Positions 1 to 13,670 of a DNA stretch of 64,000 nucleotides are shown one piece after another. The notes beneath the pieces were generated by a model. It was not told the origin of the DNA, made no database searches, and worked only from the letters and a program-made list of their open reading frames with translations. Position numbers and translations under genes: made by a program. The stretch's first letter is position 1. Each line of letters starts with the position of its first letter. The DNA comes from Microthyrium microscopicum (taxonomy: Eukaryota > Ascomycota > Dothideomycetes > Microthyriales > Microthyriaceae), in contig MU004237.1 of the NCBI GenBank assembly GCA_010405405.1, positions 724,014-788,013 of the forward strand. Reading direction: 5' to 3'.

Positions 1-291
1 CGTGGGCTCCAAATACCCATTGTTCGAATTGATCCCTTCCCAAGAACGAACTGCGGGCGCTTTCAATTAGCTTGAACAGCAAAGGCTTGTCCGTGTGTTT
101 ATTGAATGGCCTGCCAGTGTGCCTAAGGGCACTTCCTGTTGTCGTCAAGTATACCCAGTCCTCAGTCTCTTGAGCAACTATTATGCCATCAACTCCACGA
201 CCGCGGACCCCTGCATATGTTTTGATATCTATTTGGAAAAATTAGTAAACTATCGTTTGTTGCTTGCTATTACTAACAGTCAAGGAGCATT

Positions 292-981
292 CTAGGCGTA
301 TTCCCGCCAAGTTTTACGGCAAATGGTATCCCCTGGGTTCTCAATCCGTCCATGAGAGATTTTAAGACGGAGAACCAAAACTCTGATCCACTCGTTAGTC
401 AAAGAGGCATCTGGAGGCAGATTGCTTACGGGTGATATCAGATCCCGAATTTGAGCCGATTATAGTCATAGATAGGTCCAGACATATCCAGTGACATCCC
501 TCATCATGGTTGTACCAAGATAGCAAGGTATCCAGGTCTATAGGTCGATCCCATTTTCTCTGTTCATCCATGAGCTCCGGTCAACATAGTAAGACTTTCA
601 TGAAAAATAGGCACGTACCACCCAACCACCTGCGCGAGCAAAATAACCTATCCCTGCTGTAGGCATGGGATACCGGTCGGTGTTCCATATGTATTCTGAT
701 AGCCCATTTCTGAATTCAGTTTCCTCGTTCCGAATCGCATTGTCGAACCAATTATTAGTATCTGAAGTCATATTGAAACCTGTTTCGAATTCCAGATCCG
801 AGAATGCAGTTCTAAGTGACTTGATCTGTGCAGTTTTTTTGTTAGCTGATGTTGTTGGGATAACATAGCAAAAGTGAACAGAATGAGATGAGATAGACTT
901 TTGTGGAAGGAAAGGCATAACAGACGACAATGACAATCCGAGACGCAACGGAAAAGGTAGTAGGTCTTTAGCTTCCATCAT
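292..981 (-). pseudogene. Unidentified gene or gene remnant, probably decayed
   Basis: Not recognised. Reading leftward, an exon-like stretch (about 821 to 612) follows a good acceptor with a GCTAAC branch and CACAG. It encodes protein-like sequence ending in GIGYFARAGGWV. A GTACGT donor and a 59-base intron join it in phase to RKWDRPIDLDTLLSWY and on to a WICLDL segment (to about 470). The last stretch, ending EYA and a TAG at 292-294, also looks coding (EWIRVLVLRLKISHGR) but lies in another frame. I find no canonical intron that links the two. The choices are a one-base frameshift or an intron with a poor GTCTGG donor. The 5' end is unresolved. Family unknown; it may be a broken or mis-sequenced host gene. 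Confidence 0.3.
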
Positions 982-2094
982 ATTGGATAGAACAATATGT
1001 GAATACCGTAGCCGCCAAAGAAAGGAAGAGATACATTCGGAAAGATCAAAACATGAAGGGCAGAAACGTGTGAGCTTGGGGTTACCTGAGGTATGGGTGG
1101 ATAGTAGATTGTATGAAAGCTACAGGCCAGCTGTGATGAATGAAGTAAAGTTTGATCTGATGAATTGCTTTGAAGCCTCAGGAGGCACATAGATATACGC
1201 ATTTTGGCGTTTGAACTTTCTGCTGAACCTGATCACGAACGGGCAAAGAACGCACGGAGATGCAATCAACAGCGACTGTTACCATAACTTATATAGTATC
1301 AAACAATGTACCTAAACACCGTGTCCATCGAACGTTCTATAAAGTTGCAGGGTGAATAGGGTAGAGCACAAACGATGAACACGAAGAAATGTCAGGAGCA
1401 TCGTGAAGTATCACTGGCTAGCCGCTGTCCATCAGCGTCGACATCAATCATCAAACAAAGAGCAGACGCTCTTATCGAACGAAGTCCGTAGTACTTGATA
1501 GAGCCAAACGAAAAGCGGTCCGCGTGCGAACGAAACACATCAATCACTTTTCACGATTCACAGAGCAAAGACCACACCAACGAAATAAAGATAACAAGCA
1601 AACTCCATTGAAACTATAGAACGAAAAAACACTAGCCACAATAGCTACAATCCCCAAACCCATGAGAAGAGACACCTAGGATCAAAACAAAGCCAGCAAG
1701 CAAACCCCATTTCCCGTAGCGAGCTTAACACACTGGTTTAACAACCTGCTTTTATTGATTCCCAGACATCCAATCTCTCCCCACACAACGAAAACCTCTT
1801 TATCATCAACACACCAAGAGGGTAGTAACAGCCTTCTTCATCATGCAAACGTGTCTAGTTCGACAACGGCCAGTGACAGTCAAATGGAAATAAGGTAATT
1901 TGGTTTGCATTGACAATCACAACCGTGAGAGGAGTGAAAGAAGAAGTCGGGTCAAAATGAGGTGGTGGCAGTAGCTTTTTCATGGATTTTGGAGTAGCGA
2001 GCAGACAGGTAGAGTTTGGATGGAGATGGTTGATAAGAGCACCGTGTCGTCGTGTACTATCTGCTACTGCAGTGCAACATGGTAATTTTCCCGT
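982..2094. other. Intergenic, no gene seen
   Basis: About 1.1 kb between the putative remnant and the ARF1 stop codon. It is rich in A and purine runs on the plus strand (1350-1800). It should contain the ARF1 3' UTR. I see no coding exon or RNA gene. Confidence 0.5.
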
Positions 2095-3962
<1,868 letters not shown>

Positions 3963-5576
3963 TTAAGCAGCGGCTGGTGCCTGTTGTTGTCCCTGACTTT
4001 GAATCTGGGCTTGGGCTTGGGCTTGGGCCTGTGCTGCTTCCGCTTCCTGGTTTTGATTTGGCAGGAGTCCATTCTTCATCCAGAGGTCGATCAACGGCCA
4101 CATTGGCTCCATTTCTTTGATTGTAATCAAATCAAATGTCATCCCAACGTTGATAAAATGAATGAAGCAGGTGTTCAACTCCTTGTAAGAATTCGTGTCC
4201 CAGAACGGCGTCAGCCAGTGCCCGTGATAAAGATGAGCATAGCAGCGCATCATCTGGCGATAGATGCCCTTGATATCACTTGCGAAATTCTCTGGAAACC
4301 CTGAAGTCTTTCCGAGCCAGTCTCTTCCAGAAAGTGCGTTTAGTGATGCATCAATCGTAGTTGGTCCTGCAGCAATCGGGGTACTGGATGTTGGAGTGTT
4401 TACGCCGCCAGCAGAATAGTTGGTAGGAGTGGTAGTATCCGTGGGGAAGAGAGAAGGATTGCTAATTTTGCCCATGACCCATGTCTGTACCAGTTGAACG
4501 TATTGACAGGCAGGTATCTTCACCGGCTGTTTTTGGTTGTTTAGCCAGGTGTATGTATGGCTTTATATTATTAGTTTAATGCTCAAAAGCACGAATCTCT
4601 GACATACCCAGCAGCGGACATGGTGGGGCAAGTTTCTGGATTGCAGATTGGCCTGTTGGTTCGCTCGTCAACTACACGAATGACTTGCAGCATGCTGTCT
4701 AGCAAGCGATATTGTTCGACCACTTTGAGCGCATTAGCGAATGTCTCGCCAGGACCTCGACCTGCTTGTACCTTGATGGGCTAGCCATTCACCCTTCTCC
4801 ACATGCTTTGGCAAGACGGCCAGCGTAGTCAGATTGCCCCTCACGATGAGATTGGAGTATTTTTCGCGAAAGAAGTATGGTGGGTTTCGGGCTTGATTGC
4901 CAGCAGATTGGTCAGGATTAGACATGATGCCTGGGCTGACGCTAGGAGAAGGTGGTGCGGGCGGTGTTGGGCTCGTGTAGGGAATAGGACTTTGGTTGTT
5001 GCTCATCTGTACATGACCGCGTTCAGCTTGCTGCTGAGGATTGGGGCTCTTGTTTCCTGGTCGAGTAAAGCCTTGGCGACTGTGAATTGCGAAGGAGCAG
5101 TTAGCAAAAACACGGGGAAGGCACGGATGGCAGTGGGTCGGTCTGTATGAGGAAGGAACGGTGAGAAGTGCGGGAAGGGAGCTGTGGCCAACTGCAGCAG
5201 CCACGAGGTATGTTGCAGGCTAGAGCAGTAGACAGATCAACTTTGAAGGGCAAAGTGACATAGTCGACAGGCCTTGGAGCCAGTCGCAGACAGTGAGGCA
5301 AAATGAAAGGAGGGTGAAATGATAGTTGGGCCTAATATATTGTATCCATACATGGGTTAAGAAGTACAGTACTCCGTACAAGGCAAGAACATGGTGGGTT
5401 GAAGAGTGGCAACCAAAAGGGCATAGTTGATTTGCATCACAAATGCCTAATGAATGGCAGGAGCATGTGCAAGAAGGCCCAGCCCAGGTACCGGTTCCCA
5501 GGGTGAGGGGAGAAATAGACAATGGCAGACATGGCTCTAGAGCAACTTACACACTAGAGAAGAAAGATGATGCCAT
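3963..5576 (-). CDS. MOB2: MOB2-type NDR kinase activator
   Basis: Mob family co-activator of the NDR/LATS kinase Cbk1/COT1/Orb6, which controls polarised growth and hyphal morphogenesis. Four exons: 5576-5551, 5079-4772, 4722-4608 and 4560-3963, 348 residues, all in phase. The first exon is only 26 nt (MASSFFSSV) and is followed by a 471-base intron, long for this genome. Residues 10-75 are a Pro/Ser/Gln-rich leader; the Mob domain starts near PYFFREKYSNLIVRG. The zinc ligands are Cys138 and Cys143 (CNPETC) and His259 and His264 (HLYHGH). Between them lies an insert rich in Thr/Ser/Gly (about 190-230). The C terminus is a run of Ala-Gln dipeptides then polyglutamine-like sequence. FINVGMTFDLITIKEMEPM fits MOB2 rather than MOB1. 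The start exon is the least certain part. Confidence 0.9.
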
Positions 5577-6437
5577 GGCGGACTGAGTAAAAGGCGGGCG
5601 CTCTGAAAATGCGTGTGCCGTGTATACACTCAGAAGCAACTACTGACGAAGCAGGTAGCGGGATCTTGTAGCGGACTAAGACTACCGCCGTAAAACTGTC
5701 GAGGCCAGGCCTCGGATGAGGCTAATTGAGCACAGGGGTGGGGCAAAGAATAATTGACAACCAATTTAGGCACCGCTGGTTTGGAGTAGGAGCAGAGTAG
5801 GTACAATGGAGATGGTAGAGCAGAGTGTAGTAAAGAAGCTGAATGTCAAAGACAAGGAGCCTCAGAAAAATGACCGTACAGGTCGCAAAAAGGGATGATT
5901 CCCACGGTTCCGCCCTGTGGGGCGTACGAAAGAGGTTAGCGGCATGATTTTGGGTTTGTGAGGCCCAACAATTCAGCCTTTGATGTTTGTATCGGCCTTT
6001 GTCATGATATTGCCAAATCTCAACTTCATCTCCCAGTGCTTTCGATCAGTTCATCTACGAAAATATTGAGCCATACTGGATATTTTGGCTGCATTTACAA
6101 GGACTATCAAAATCCGAAAGTTGATATGTACTTAGCGCGCGCTAGGCGCTAAAGCTTACTGGCACAACGTGGCTAGGGCTAGGTCTATCCTCCCTCGTAA
6201 AAAAGCTTGGACCATCTGAGCCTCAACCGCTCCAATGTTCAAGTGAAAGACATCGAAATCTGAAGGCGCTCAAACATCAACTGCACTCCTCACTCCTCAT
6301 CAACTCTACATTCTACATTCTACATTCTAGGGGATTCCTCATCCGCCGCGCTCCATCTTCTGAAAACATTTACTCTGGGTTCTCACGTCTTCTCTGAATA
6401 CTACTTTGCGACTTGAATAAATACCTACCATCGCCAA
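5577..6437. other. Divergent promoter region MOB2/LEO1
   Basis: About 860 bp between two divergent start codons. Near LEO1 there is a 7-bp tandem (three copies of CTACATT, about 6305-6330) within pyrimidine-rich DNA. No coding sequence recognised. Confidence 0.5.
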
Positions 6438-7879
6438 ATGTCCTCCGATGGACTAGAAGACGTCGCGTCTGCGCATGACCTTTCCGACCTTGAAAATGGC
6501 GATCTTCAAGATGAAGTGGATGACCTGTTTGGAGATGGAGAAGACGGAGAAGCTTCAAGGTGAGCTGAATGTGATCTTGCGCCCGAGTCGCGCTAATCCT
6601 CGTACTAGCAAACCTCGACAATTAGATGATGAAGATCTTGATTCTGGCGACGATGAAGGTCGCACTGATCGCAGAGAACCTGGCGATGAAGAGGATGAAG
6701 ATGATGTTCCTGCAGACAAGGATATGATTGTCCAACCACTTCAACTACCGCGCCATGTTATCCCAGACTCTAGCGACAAAGAGGTACGCATAAGGCCATC
6801 AGAAACAAGCATTATGCTAATCTACCCAGATGTACCTCACCAAAATACCGCCATTCCTTGCCGTTCAACCTTCCGCATACCAGCCTCAGACCTTCCAGCC
6901 TCCTACCACTGAGCATCACTCCAAGGTCCCTGCTACAGCAGGATTCGATGCATATCAAACCGCTATCACGACTGTTCGTTGGCGTCATTCCCCAGCGGAT
7001 TCCTCCGAGCTACAATCAAATGCCCGTATACTTCGTTGGTCTGATGGCTCTTTGACCATGCAACTTGCGACAGATGCGACACAGCAGTACGAGATCATGG
7101 CAGCTCCACAGTCCGCTCCACAGAAGAATCCTTCTAAACCTACACCTACATCGAACCTAGCACGTCGTAAGGAGGCGCCAAAAGATTCGTTTCAATACCT
7201 GGCATCTGGCTCCACCACGTCATATGGCGTCCGGGTCACCAATCACATCACTACTTCATTGAGTATTGTACCGAGTTCTCGAAAAGACGACAATGGGCTT
7301 GTAGAGTCATCCTTAGCAGCCATCCAAGCCAAATACAAGGCTGAGCAGGATCGAGCTGGTGTGGAGATTACCTCTGAACACATGAACATTGACAAATTCG
7401 TCGCCGAGGCCAAGAAGATGGACCGGGAAGAACAGCGTAAGATTCGCAAAGCTGAGCGAGACAAGGAGAAGCAAGTTAGAATTGGCCGACCCCAACGCGG
7501 TGGAGGGCTTACGCTGGACGCATTGGAGGATAGTGGTGATAGGCCACGCCATAATCGGCCTAAACAGCGTCGCTCCCAGCGAGACGAATTGAGCGATGAA
7601 GAAGAGGAGATGTACGGGCGCCGTGGCGGTCCTCAGGATACCTATGATCTAGAAGACGACTTCCTCGTCGGTAGTGAAGAGGATTTGGAAGGGTCTGATC
7701 TTGATGCAGAAGGTGAGGAGGATATCGATGATGTGATCGAGCGACAGCAGAAGACTACTGATCGTCCCAGCCCTAAGCGAGCTAGACAGGAGGACGAGGA
7801 AGAGGCATCTGGTAATCCAGCTAGCCCAGTCTCTCGGCACAAGCGACGACGGGTGGTCAGCGATGATGAGGACGAGTAA
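6438..7879 (+). CDS. LEO1: Leo1-like subunit of the RNA polymerase II Paf1 complex
   Basis: Leo1 is a subunit of the nuclear Paf1 elongation complex, needed for transcription-coupled histone modification. Three exons: 6438-6559, 6609-6783 and 6830-7879, 448 residues; both introns are 46-49 bp with clean GT/AG ends. The N terminus is strongly acidic (MSSDGLEDVASAHDL onward), as in Leo1. The Leo1 core starts with MYLTKIPPFLAVQP (residue 100) and contains SNARILRWSDGSLTMQL, the family hallmark. It runs to about residue 310 and ends in a Lys/Arg/Glu-rich coiled stretch. The C-terminal 120 residues alternate acidic and basic low-complexity blocks and finish in SDDEDE. It lies 330 bp upstream of CLF1 on the same strand. 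Confidence 0.93.
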
Positions 7880-8209
7880 ACCTGGGTATTCTGTGCATGT
7901 CTTTGAGCAGCATTTGCTTGGAGTTCAAGGCATTGTAGCAACTAATCAATTGGACTCTCAAATACATCTTCATCTATATTTCCTCAAATCCAGTGAATTT
8001 CTCTTGAATAATTTCAGAGCTGAACTTGGCTGAAGTTCTCAGATTCAACGCTTGAAACATTGAATTGATCACATGTTGTTGCTGTAGGCAGCAGTTAACC
8101 CTAGACCTACAACTTTTCCAGTGATCACTCCTCTCAGCGCCCCAAAAAAAAAGTTTACACAACTTGAAACATCAACTCTCACCAACACAGCACACCAACA
8201 ACATCCATC
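7880..8209. other. LEO1-CLF1 intergenic
   Basis: 330 bp holding the LEO1 3' UTR and the CLF1 promoter. An A8 run precedes the CLF1 leader (about 8144-8151). No gene seen. Confidence 0.5.
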
Positions 8210-10249
8210 ATGGAGACTTCTCGAGGTCCACCACGCGTAAAAAACAAGGCCGCAGCGCCTATTCAAATCTCCGCCGAACAACTCCTTCGCGAGGCCGTCG
8301 ACCGCCAAGAACCGACCGTCCAAGCACCAACCACCCGCTTCGCTGACCTCGAAGAACTACACGAATTCCAAGGCCGCAAACGCAAAGAGTTTGAAGACTA
8401 TGTGCGCCGTAACCGCATCAACATCAACAACTGGCTGCGCTATGCCGCCTGGGAGCTTGAGCAGAAGGAATATGCTCGCGCGCGTAGTATCTTTGAGCGC
8501 GCGCTCGATACACATTCGACGAATGTCGCTGTATGGCTGCGCTACACTGATGCGGAGCTACGTAGCCGTAATGTTATGCATGCAAAGAATTTGTTGGATC
8601 GTGCGGTGACGTTGTTGCCGCGCGTGGATAAGCTGTGGTGGAAGTACCTTCACACGCTCGAGTTGCTGGGCGATGTGCCGGGCACGAGAGAGGTGTTTGA
8701 GCGATGGATGAAGTGGGAGCCGGATCCGGCTGCCTGGAGTGCATTTGTCAAGTTTGAGACTCGGTATCAAGAGTGGGATCGAGCGCGGTCGATCTTCGAG
8801 CGCTTTACGATGGTGCATCCTGAGACGACGAATTGGTTGAAGTGGGCGCGCTGGGAGAAGGAACATGGCACTACGGATCTGGTGCGTGAAGTGTACACCA
8901 TGGCTCTGGAGACGCTCGGTGAAGACTTCATGGACGAGAAACTAGTCATTCAATTTGCCAGATTCGAGACCACGTTGAAAGAGTTCGAGCGAGCAAGAGC
9001 ACTGTACAAATTCGCGTTGGATCTTTTGCCTATTTCAAAGTCAAGAGCCCTGAACGATGCGTATGTCAAGTTTTCCAAGGCATGGGGCGAGGAAGATGGT
9101 GTAGAAGACGCCGTTCTATCAAAGCGGCGGGTGCAGTACGAAGCAGAACTCAAACAAAACCCCATGAACTACGACACCTGGATAGATCTTGCTCGTCTCG
9201 AAGAAAGCTCTCGAGATATTGACCGCACGCGGGAGGTCTACGAACGCGCCATATCAAAACTTCCACCAACACACGAAAAACGACACTGGAGACGATATAT
9301 TTACCTGTTCTTGTTCTACGCAACCTACGAGGAGACTGTCACTGGTGATATGGAACGAGTTGAACAAATATACCAGCAATGCATCAAACTCATACCTCAT
9401 CGAAAATTTACCTTCTCCAAAGTCTGGCTCAATAAAGCACGCTTTGAGATCCGACAAATGAAGCTCACACAGGCCCGCAAAACACTTGGCCAAGCTATAG
9501 GAATGTGTCCCAAAGATAAACTTTTCAAAGGCTACATTGATTTGGAGATCAAACTGTTCGAATTCACGAGATGTAGAACTATATACACCAAATATCTCGA
9601 GTTCAACCCATCTAACTCGGAGTCCTGGAAAGCATTCGCGACTTTGGAGCGAGGATTAGACGACACTGATCGAGCTAGAGCTATTTTTGAGCTTGCTGTT
9701 GCACAGGAAGCTCTGGATATGCCCGAACTTGTCTGGAAAGAATATATCGACTTTGAGGCAGACGAAGGGGAATTTGAACGTGCTAGAGAATTATACGAAC
9801 GCTTGCTGGAGAAGACCTCACACGTCAAAGTATGGATCTCGTATGCGCTATTCGAGATCAACGTCCCAGACGAAGATGAAGAAGAAGAAGAGGAGGAGGC
9901 GGAAGAGACACCAGTCAGCGAGGAAGCCAAGGCTCGAGCTCGAAAGGTCTTTGAGAGAGCATACAAGGCCATGAAGCAAGCAGATATCAAGGAAGATCGA
10001 GTCGCCCTTCTAAATGCTTGGAAGTCGTTTGAAACTACACATGGGTCAGCAGAGGACTTGAAGAAGGTGGAAGTCATGATGCCCAGCCGTGTCAAGAAAC
10101 GACGCAAGCTAGACGACGACTCCTTCGAGGAGTACATAGACTGGCTATTCCCTCAAGACGACGAAGGCGGTGCAAAGATATCCAATCTTCTCCAGATGGC
10201 CCACAAGTGGAGAATGGAGCAACAGGCCAAGGAAGGGACAACGACTTGA
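8210..10249 (+). CDS. CLF1: Pre-mRNA splicing factor CLF1 / Crooked neck (HAT repeats)
   Basis: Scaffold protein of the Prp19/NineTeen complex, required for spliceosome assembly and catalysis in the nucleus. A single uninterrupted exon of 679 residues, the normal size for the family. After an N-terminal leader ([20 protein letters not shown]) comes [20 protein letters not shown], the signature of Clf1/Syf3. HAT (half-a-TPR) repeats follow through about residue 640, visible as recurrent W..YA.WE and RAR.IFERAL patterns (for example [12 protein letters not shown] and [11 protein letters not shown]). An acidic insert of Glu runs lies near residues 553-562. The ATG is preceded by AACATCCATC, a normal fungal leader, and no upstream in-frame exon is needed. 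Confidence 0.97.
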   Translation: METSRGPPRVKNKAAAPIQISAEQLLREAVDRQEPTVQAPTTRFADLEELHEFQGRKRKEFEDYVRRNRININNWLRYAAWELEQKEYARARSIFERALDTHSTNVAVWLRYTDAELRSRNVMHAKNLLDRAVTLLPRVDKLWWKYLHTLELLGDVPGTREVFERWMKWEPDPAAWSAFVKFETRYQEWDRARSIFERFTMVHPETTNWLKWARWEKEHGTTDLVREVYTMALETLGEDFMDEKLVIQFARFETTLKEFERARALYKFALDLLPISKSRALNDAYVKFSKAWGEEDGVEDAVLSKRRVQYEAELKQNPMNYDTWIDLARLEESSRDIDRTREVYERAISKLPPTHEKRHWRRYIYLFLFYATYEETVTGDMERVEQIYQQCIKLIPHRKFTFSKVWLNKARFEIRQMKLTQARKTLGQAIGMCPKDKLFKGYIDLEIKLFEFTRCRTIYTKYLEFNPSNSESWKAFATLERGLDDTDRARAIFELAVAQEALDMPELVWKEYIDFEADEGEFERARELYERLLEKTSHVKVWISYALFEINVPDEDEEEEEEEAEETPVSEEAKARARKVFERAYKAMKQADIKEDRVALLNAWKSFETTHGSAEDLKKVEVMMPSRVKKRRKLDDDSFEEYIDWLFPQDDEGGAKISNLLQMAHKWRMEQQAKEGTTT

Positions 10250-12005
10250 TTGTGGCGAAGTTATTATTCATCCTAGTGAGGTCAATTCAATATCAAATCT
10301 ACATAATTTTGGCGCTGAGACGTCACACTAAACAACAAAACCTCCTGTCTCCACCATTTCCAGAGCCGAGAACGGACTGCTTGCATCGACCCGGTACTCT
10401 GGGAGGGACTAATGCGCCCTGGCACGCCTGGGTACATGAGAATTTTGTCTTCTGTTGTTAGTATTTCATGTCTACTCTCATGTAATACAGCCCGTCCAGG
10501 CCCGGCAACTACTCAGATGCAGGCACAGGGCGGCTGAATCCGGGATATGAATACATCTTGCAGTTTTTAGTGTGCCTCTCTCCATGGCATTGACTGATGT
10601 GGACCAACCACAATCGACAAAATTGCCCAAGTCCCATAATTCATTCGACATGTTTTTGAGCAATGCGGTTTGTGCCAACCCGAGGGTGCGTTGGATCCAC
10701 ACAGGCATAGAATACATGCTCCGAATCCAATGCTTATGCCTTCGCCCTGTGCGTATCTTTTAAGATCGGCAGATAGGGATTGAATCTTGTTTGCTTGCCG
10801 ATTTGTACAACCACGGTACAGAAGCACGAGTTGTATAGCTGCATGTAGGAGCGCTGGTCAATTGATAAGGATACCGTGGGCTTGGCCAATGGAAAGGCCA
10901 ACTGGTTCTCTCTCACGTTGGAGCTCATGCACATTTAACAAATATATGAATCCGTAGCCTTGCCCACACTTTTCTACTTGAGCCCGAAGTTTTCCAGTGA
11001 CGTCTTTACTCTTTCTTGTGCAGACCGCCGGAGCGTTTGTTCTGACTCAACTTCAATTGTAGACTGTTGATAGGTCGCTACTTGTTTGTCTTCTTACTAT
11101 TACCAGATCTTCCTTCGAGAAAGAGAAATGTTCTCTCTTTCAAACCCGTCGGATCCCTAACGAACAATTTCAAGCGATAGTCCTCTCACCATCCCGCAAT
11201 TGATTCGCATTTCTCAGCCTTCTCTGAGTTCTCGCTCTTCACAGCCCAATATCTCTCCCCTCACCCGTCTCGTCTACCTACGGTCGTCTCCTCTTCGCCA
11301 CCAAGGCGAGTATTTACCCTAGCTTTGCCGCAAGTTTTTCGAAGACATCAGCGATCTAGTCTCGGACCGCGTCAATTCAGACTGATCGTCCTTGGTCCCA
11401 CAGAATCGTACCATTTGGCCCACGTTTCATTCGCCTTGCATACCCTCACGCGCAATCCCCTGAAACCGGAGCAAATTCTACGACCAATGACTGTGCATCA
11501 CATCATTCCTCTTGGATATCAGGCTCAACACTCAAATTAGTAGAAACCACAAATTGTTGGACAAAATTCTCGATATTCCCAGCCAAGAGCCAGAACCGAG
11601 CCGGCAGTTTCAAGTTCTTTAAACTTCCAACTAGCAACACACTCCGTCCTAGTGTCCGTTGGTACCCGCAACCTTCAGCGGGAACCAACGTTTTTGGGAA
11701 TAAACTTTATCAAAATTTGTGGGTGCCGCGGTATCGGGAACGACTAAATCTTAACTTCACTTCATCAATTTACGACTCGACTTTTGGAGCCTAGTGCGCA
11801 TCATTCGGATCAGTGGGGCAGTTGATCTACAGAATCTAGCTGGGCTGGCATCGGCAAGATCAACTATCTGGATACGACGTCACGATCGGAAAATTTAGCG
11901 GATTAAAGCGTGATTTGACGAACAGTATCTCTTCATCAAAGCAAAGCTGTTTCTAGACTCCTCGCAAAAGCTTTGAAAATTAAGGAGCAGGTCACAGGTT
12001 AGAGA
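10250..12005. other. Long intergenic region, no gene seen
   Basis: About 1.75 kb between CLF1 and the hydroxyacid dehydrogenase. The right part (11100-11350) is pyrimidine-rich and leader-like. It contains one strong hairpin (listed separately). Short open frames on both strands (for example 10478-10717 minus) have no recognisable content. Confidence 0.5.
11657..11690. other. Strong hairpin followed by T5
   Basis: CGTTGGT-A-CCCGC (11657-11669), an 8-base loop, then GCGGG-A-ACCAACG (11678-11690). This is a 12-bp stem with one A/A mismatch, followed directly by TTTTT. It could form in RNA on either strand. Function unknown. No A/B-box promoter was recognised nearby. Confidence 0.55.
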
Positions 12006-13670
12006 ATGGCGAAACCCAAGGTCCTACTGCTTGGCGAAATCGAACAGTAAGTCGGATATCATCATGTCATGCCCGCATTACTCCATCGAGTTCATGTTAT
12101 ATGATCCACTTTTGCTGTAACTTTTCTGAACGCAATCGATTTGAGCTTGGCTAACCTCTCATCAAGCGCACACGATGCTTGGAAGGCATTGGGAGAGCTC
12201 GCAGAACTAAGCGAACCAGAATCAAAGAACAGAGCTGGCTTTCTAGAGGAGTGCAAGAGCGGGAAGCTGGATGGAGTCTTGGTGTGCTTTCGCACGTTCA
12301 ACAGCATTTCCATCACTGGAATGTTTGATGAAGAGTTAATTCAATGCTTACCCAAAAGTGTGAAGTATGTTTGCCATAACGGTGAGTTTCCCATCCTTTT
12401 GTTCTTCTACGGAGTGTAAGGACGTAGAAGAATGCAAATGCCAGAACACCATACATAAGCGGGCTGGCCATGGAAGGCCTTCCGTTGATTTCATTGACCG
12501 TAAGCTGATGATCTCAAGGTGCCGGCTATGATCAGGTCGACATTCAAGCATGCACAGCTCGATCGATCCAAGTGTCCAATACACCAACTGCTGTTGACGA
12601 TGCCACGGCAGACGTCAACATGTTTCTGATTCTAGGAGCACTGCGTGGCTTCAACGCGGGTATGCTGGCTCTCCGACAAGGCGATTGGCGTGGTCGCAAG
12701 CTTCCACCTCTTGGTCATGATCCACAGGGCAAGACGCTGGGGATACTAGGTATGGGGGGCATTGGAAGGAATCTCAAGAAAAAGGCAGATGGCTTTGGAA
12801 TGAAGACGATATACCACAATCGCAATCGACTAGAGCCTGATATGGAAGCTGGAGCAGAATATGTCAGTTTCGAGCAATTGCTAACGACCAGCGATGTGCT
12901 CAGTCTCAATCTGCCACTGAATGTGAGTTCTTCCTGGAGCTGACTGCTCAAAATACCTCCCATCATCACTTTTAAGATTGTAGGATTGGCTGAAATGAAT
13001 GCTTACGCGTTATTCTTTGCAAAGAAACACACACGCCACATAATATCCACACCCGAGTTCAACAAGATGAAGCGGGGCGTTATCGTCGTCAATACTGCTC
13101 GCGGGGCCGTCATTGACGAGGCAGCGCTTGTTGAAGCTCTCAACAGCGGCCAGGTAGGCAGCTGTGGGCTCGATGTGTACGAAGAGGAGCCGAAGATCCA
13201 CCCGGGATTGGTGGCAAACCCAAATGTTCTGCTGGTCCCGCATATGGGCACTTGGACCGTCGAGGTGAGTCGCAGCTTGATGCAAGTCCGCACCCAAAAA
13301 TCTTGGGGACAAAGAAGTTGTTGGCGAGACAAGTCTGTTGGTTTGGCGGAATGTCCGATGAGCGGCAGCCTGCATCATCTGATTTATTTTACCGATGCCC
13401 ATTAATTTGCTTGCCGACGCTGATGGGCTGGTCGCTATTGATGCTCCATCCCGATTTGTCATGATCATTCGATTATCCCCGTTCAACATTGCCGCGATTT
13501 GAAAGGGGCAGATCTGCTTCTCGGTAAAAGATATCCCTACTAACGTAATTGATGTCCGTTAGACTCAAACGAAGATGGAGGAATGGACGATTAGCAACGT
13601 GCGATGCGTTTTGGAAAAGGGCCGACTAAAAAACATTGTACCTGAGCAGGCGAGCTTGATGTCAAGCTAA
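12006..13670 (+). CDS. D-2-hydroxyacid dehydrogenase (NAD(P)-dependent, glyoxylate reductase-like)
   Basis: Oxidoreductase of the D-isomer-specific 2-hydroxyacid dehydrogenase family, interconverting 2-oxo acids and D-2-hydroxy acids. It resembles fungal glyoxylate/hydroxypyruvate reductase or D-mandelate dehydrogenase proteins; the substrate cannot be read from sequence. Five exons: 12006-12046, 12167-12381, 12519-12922, 13025-13264 and 13563-13670, 335 residues. The Rossmann motif GMGGIG is at 163-168. The catalytic Arg is R246 in VVNTARGAVID, followed by the DVYEEEP acidic motif (270-276) and catalytic His293 in VPHMGTWT. All phases close exactly. The last intron (298 bp) is unusually long. 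The fourth acceptor (CAAAG before KHTRHIIS) was chosen because it restores the family sequence after SLNLPLN. Confidence 0.92.
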
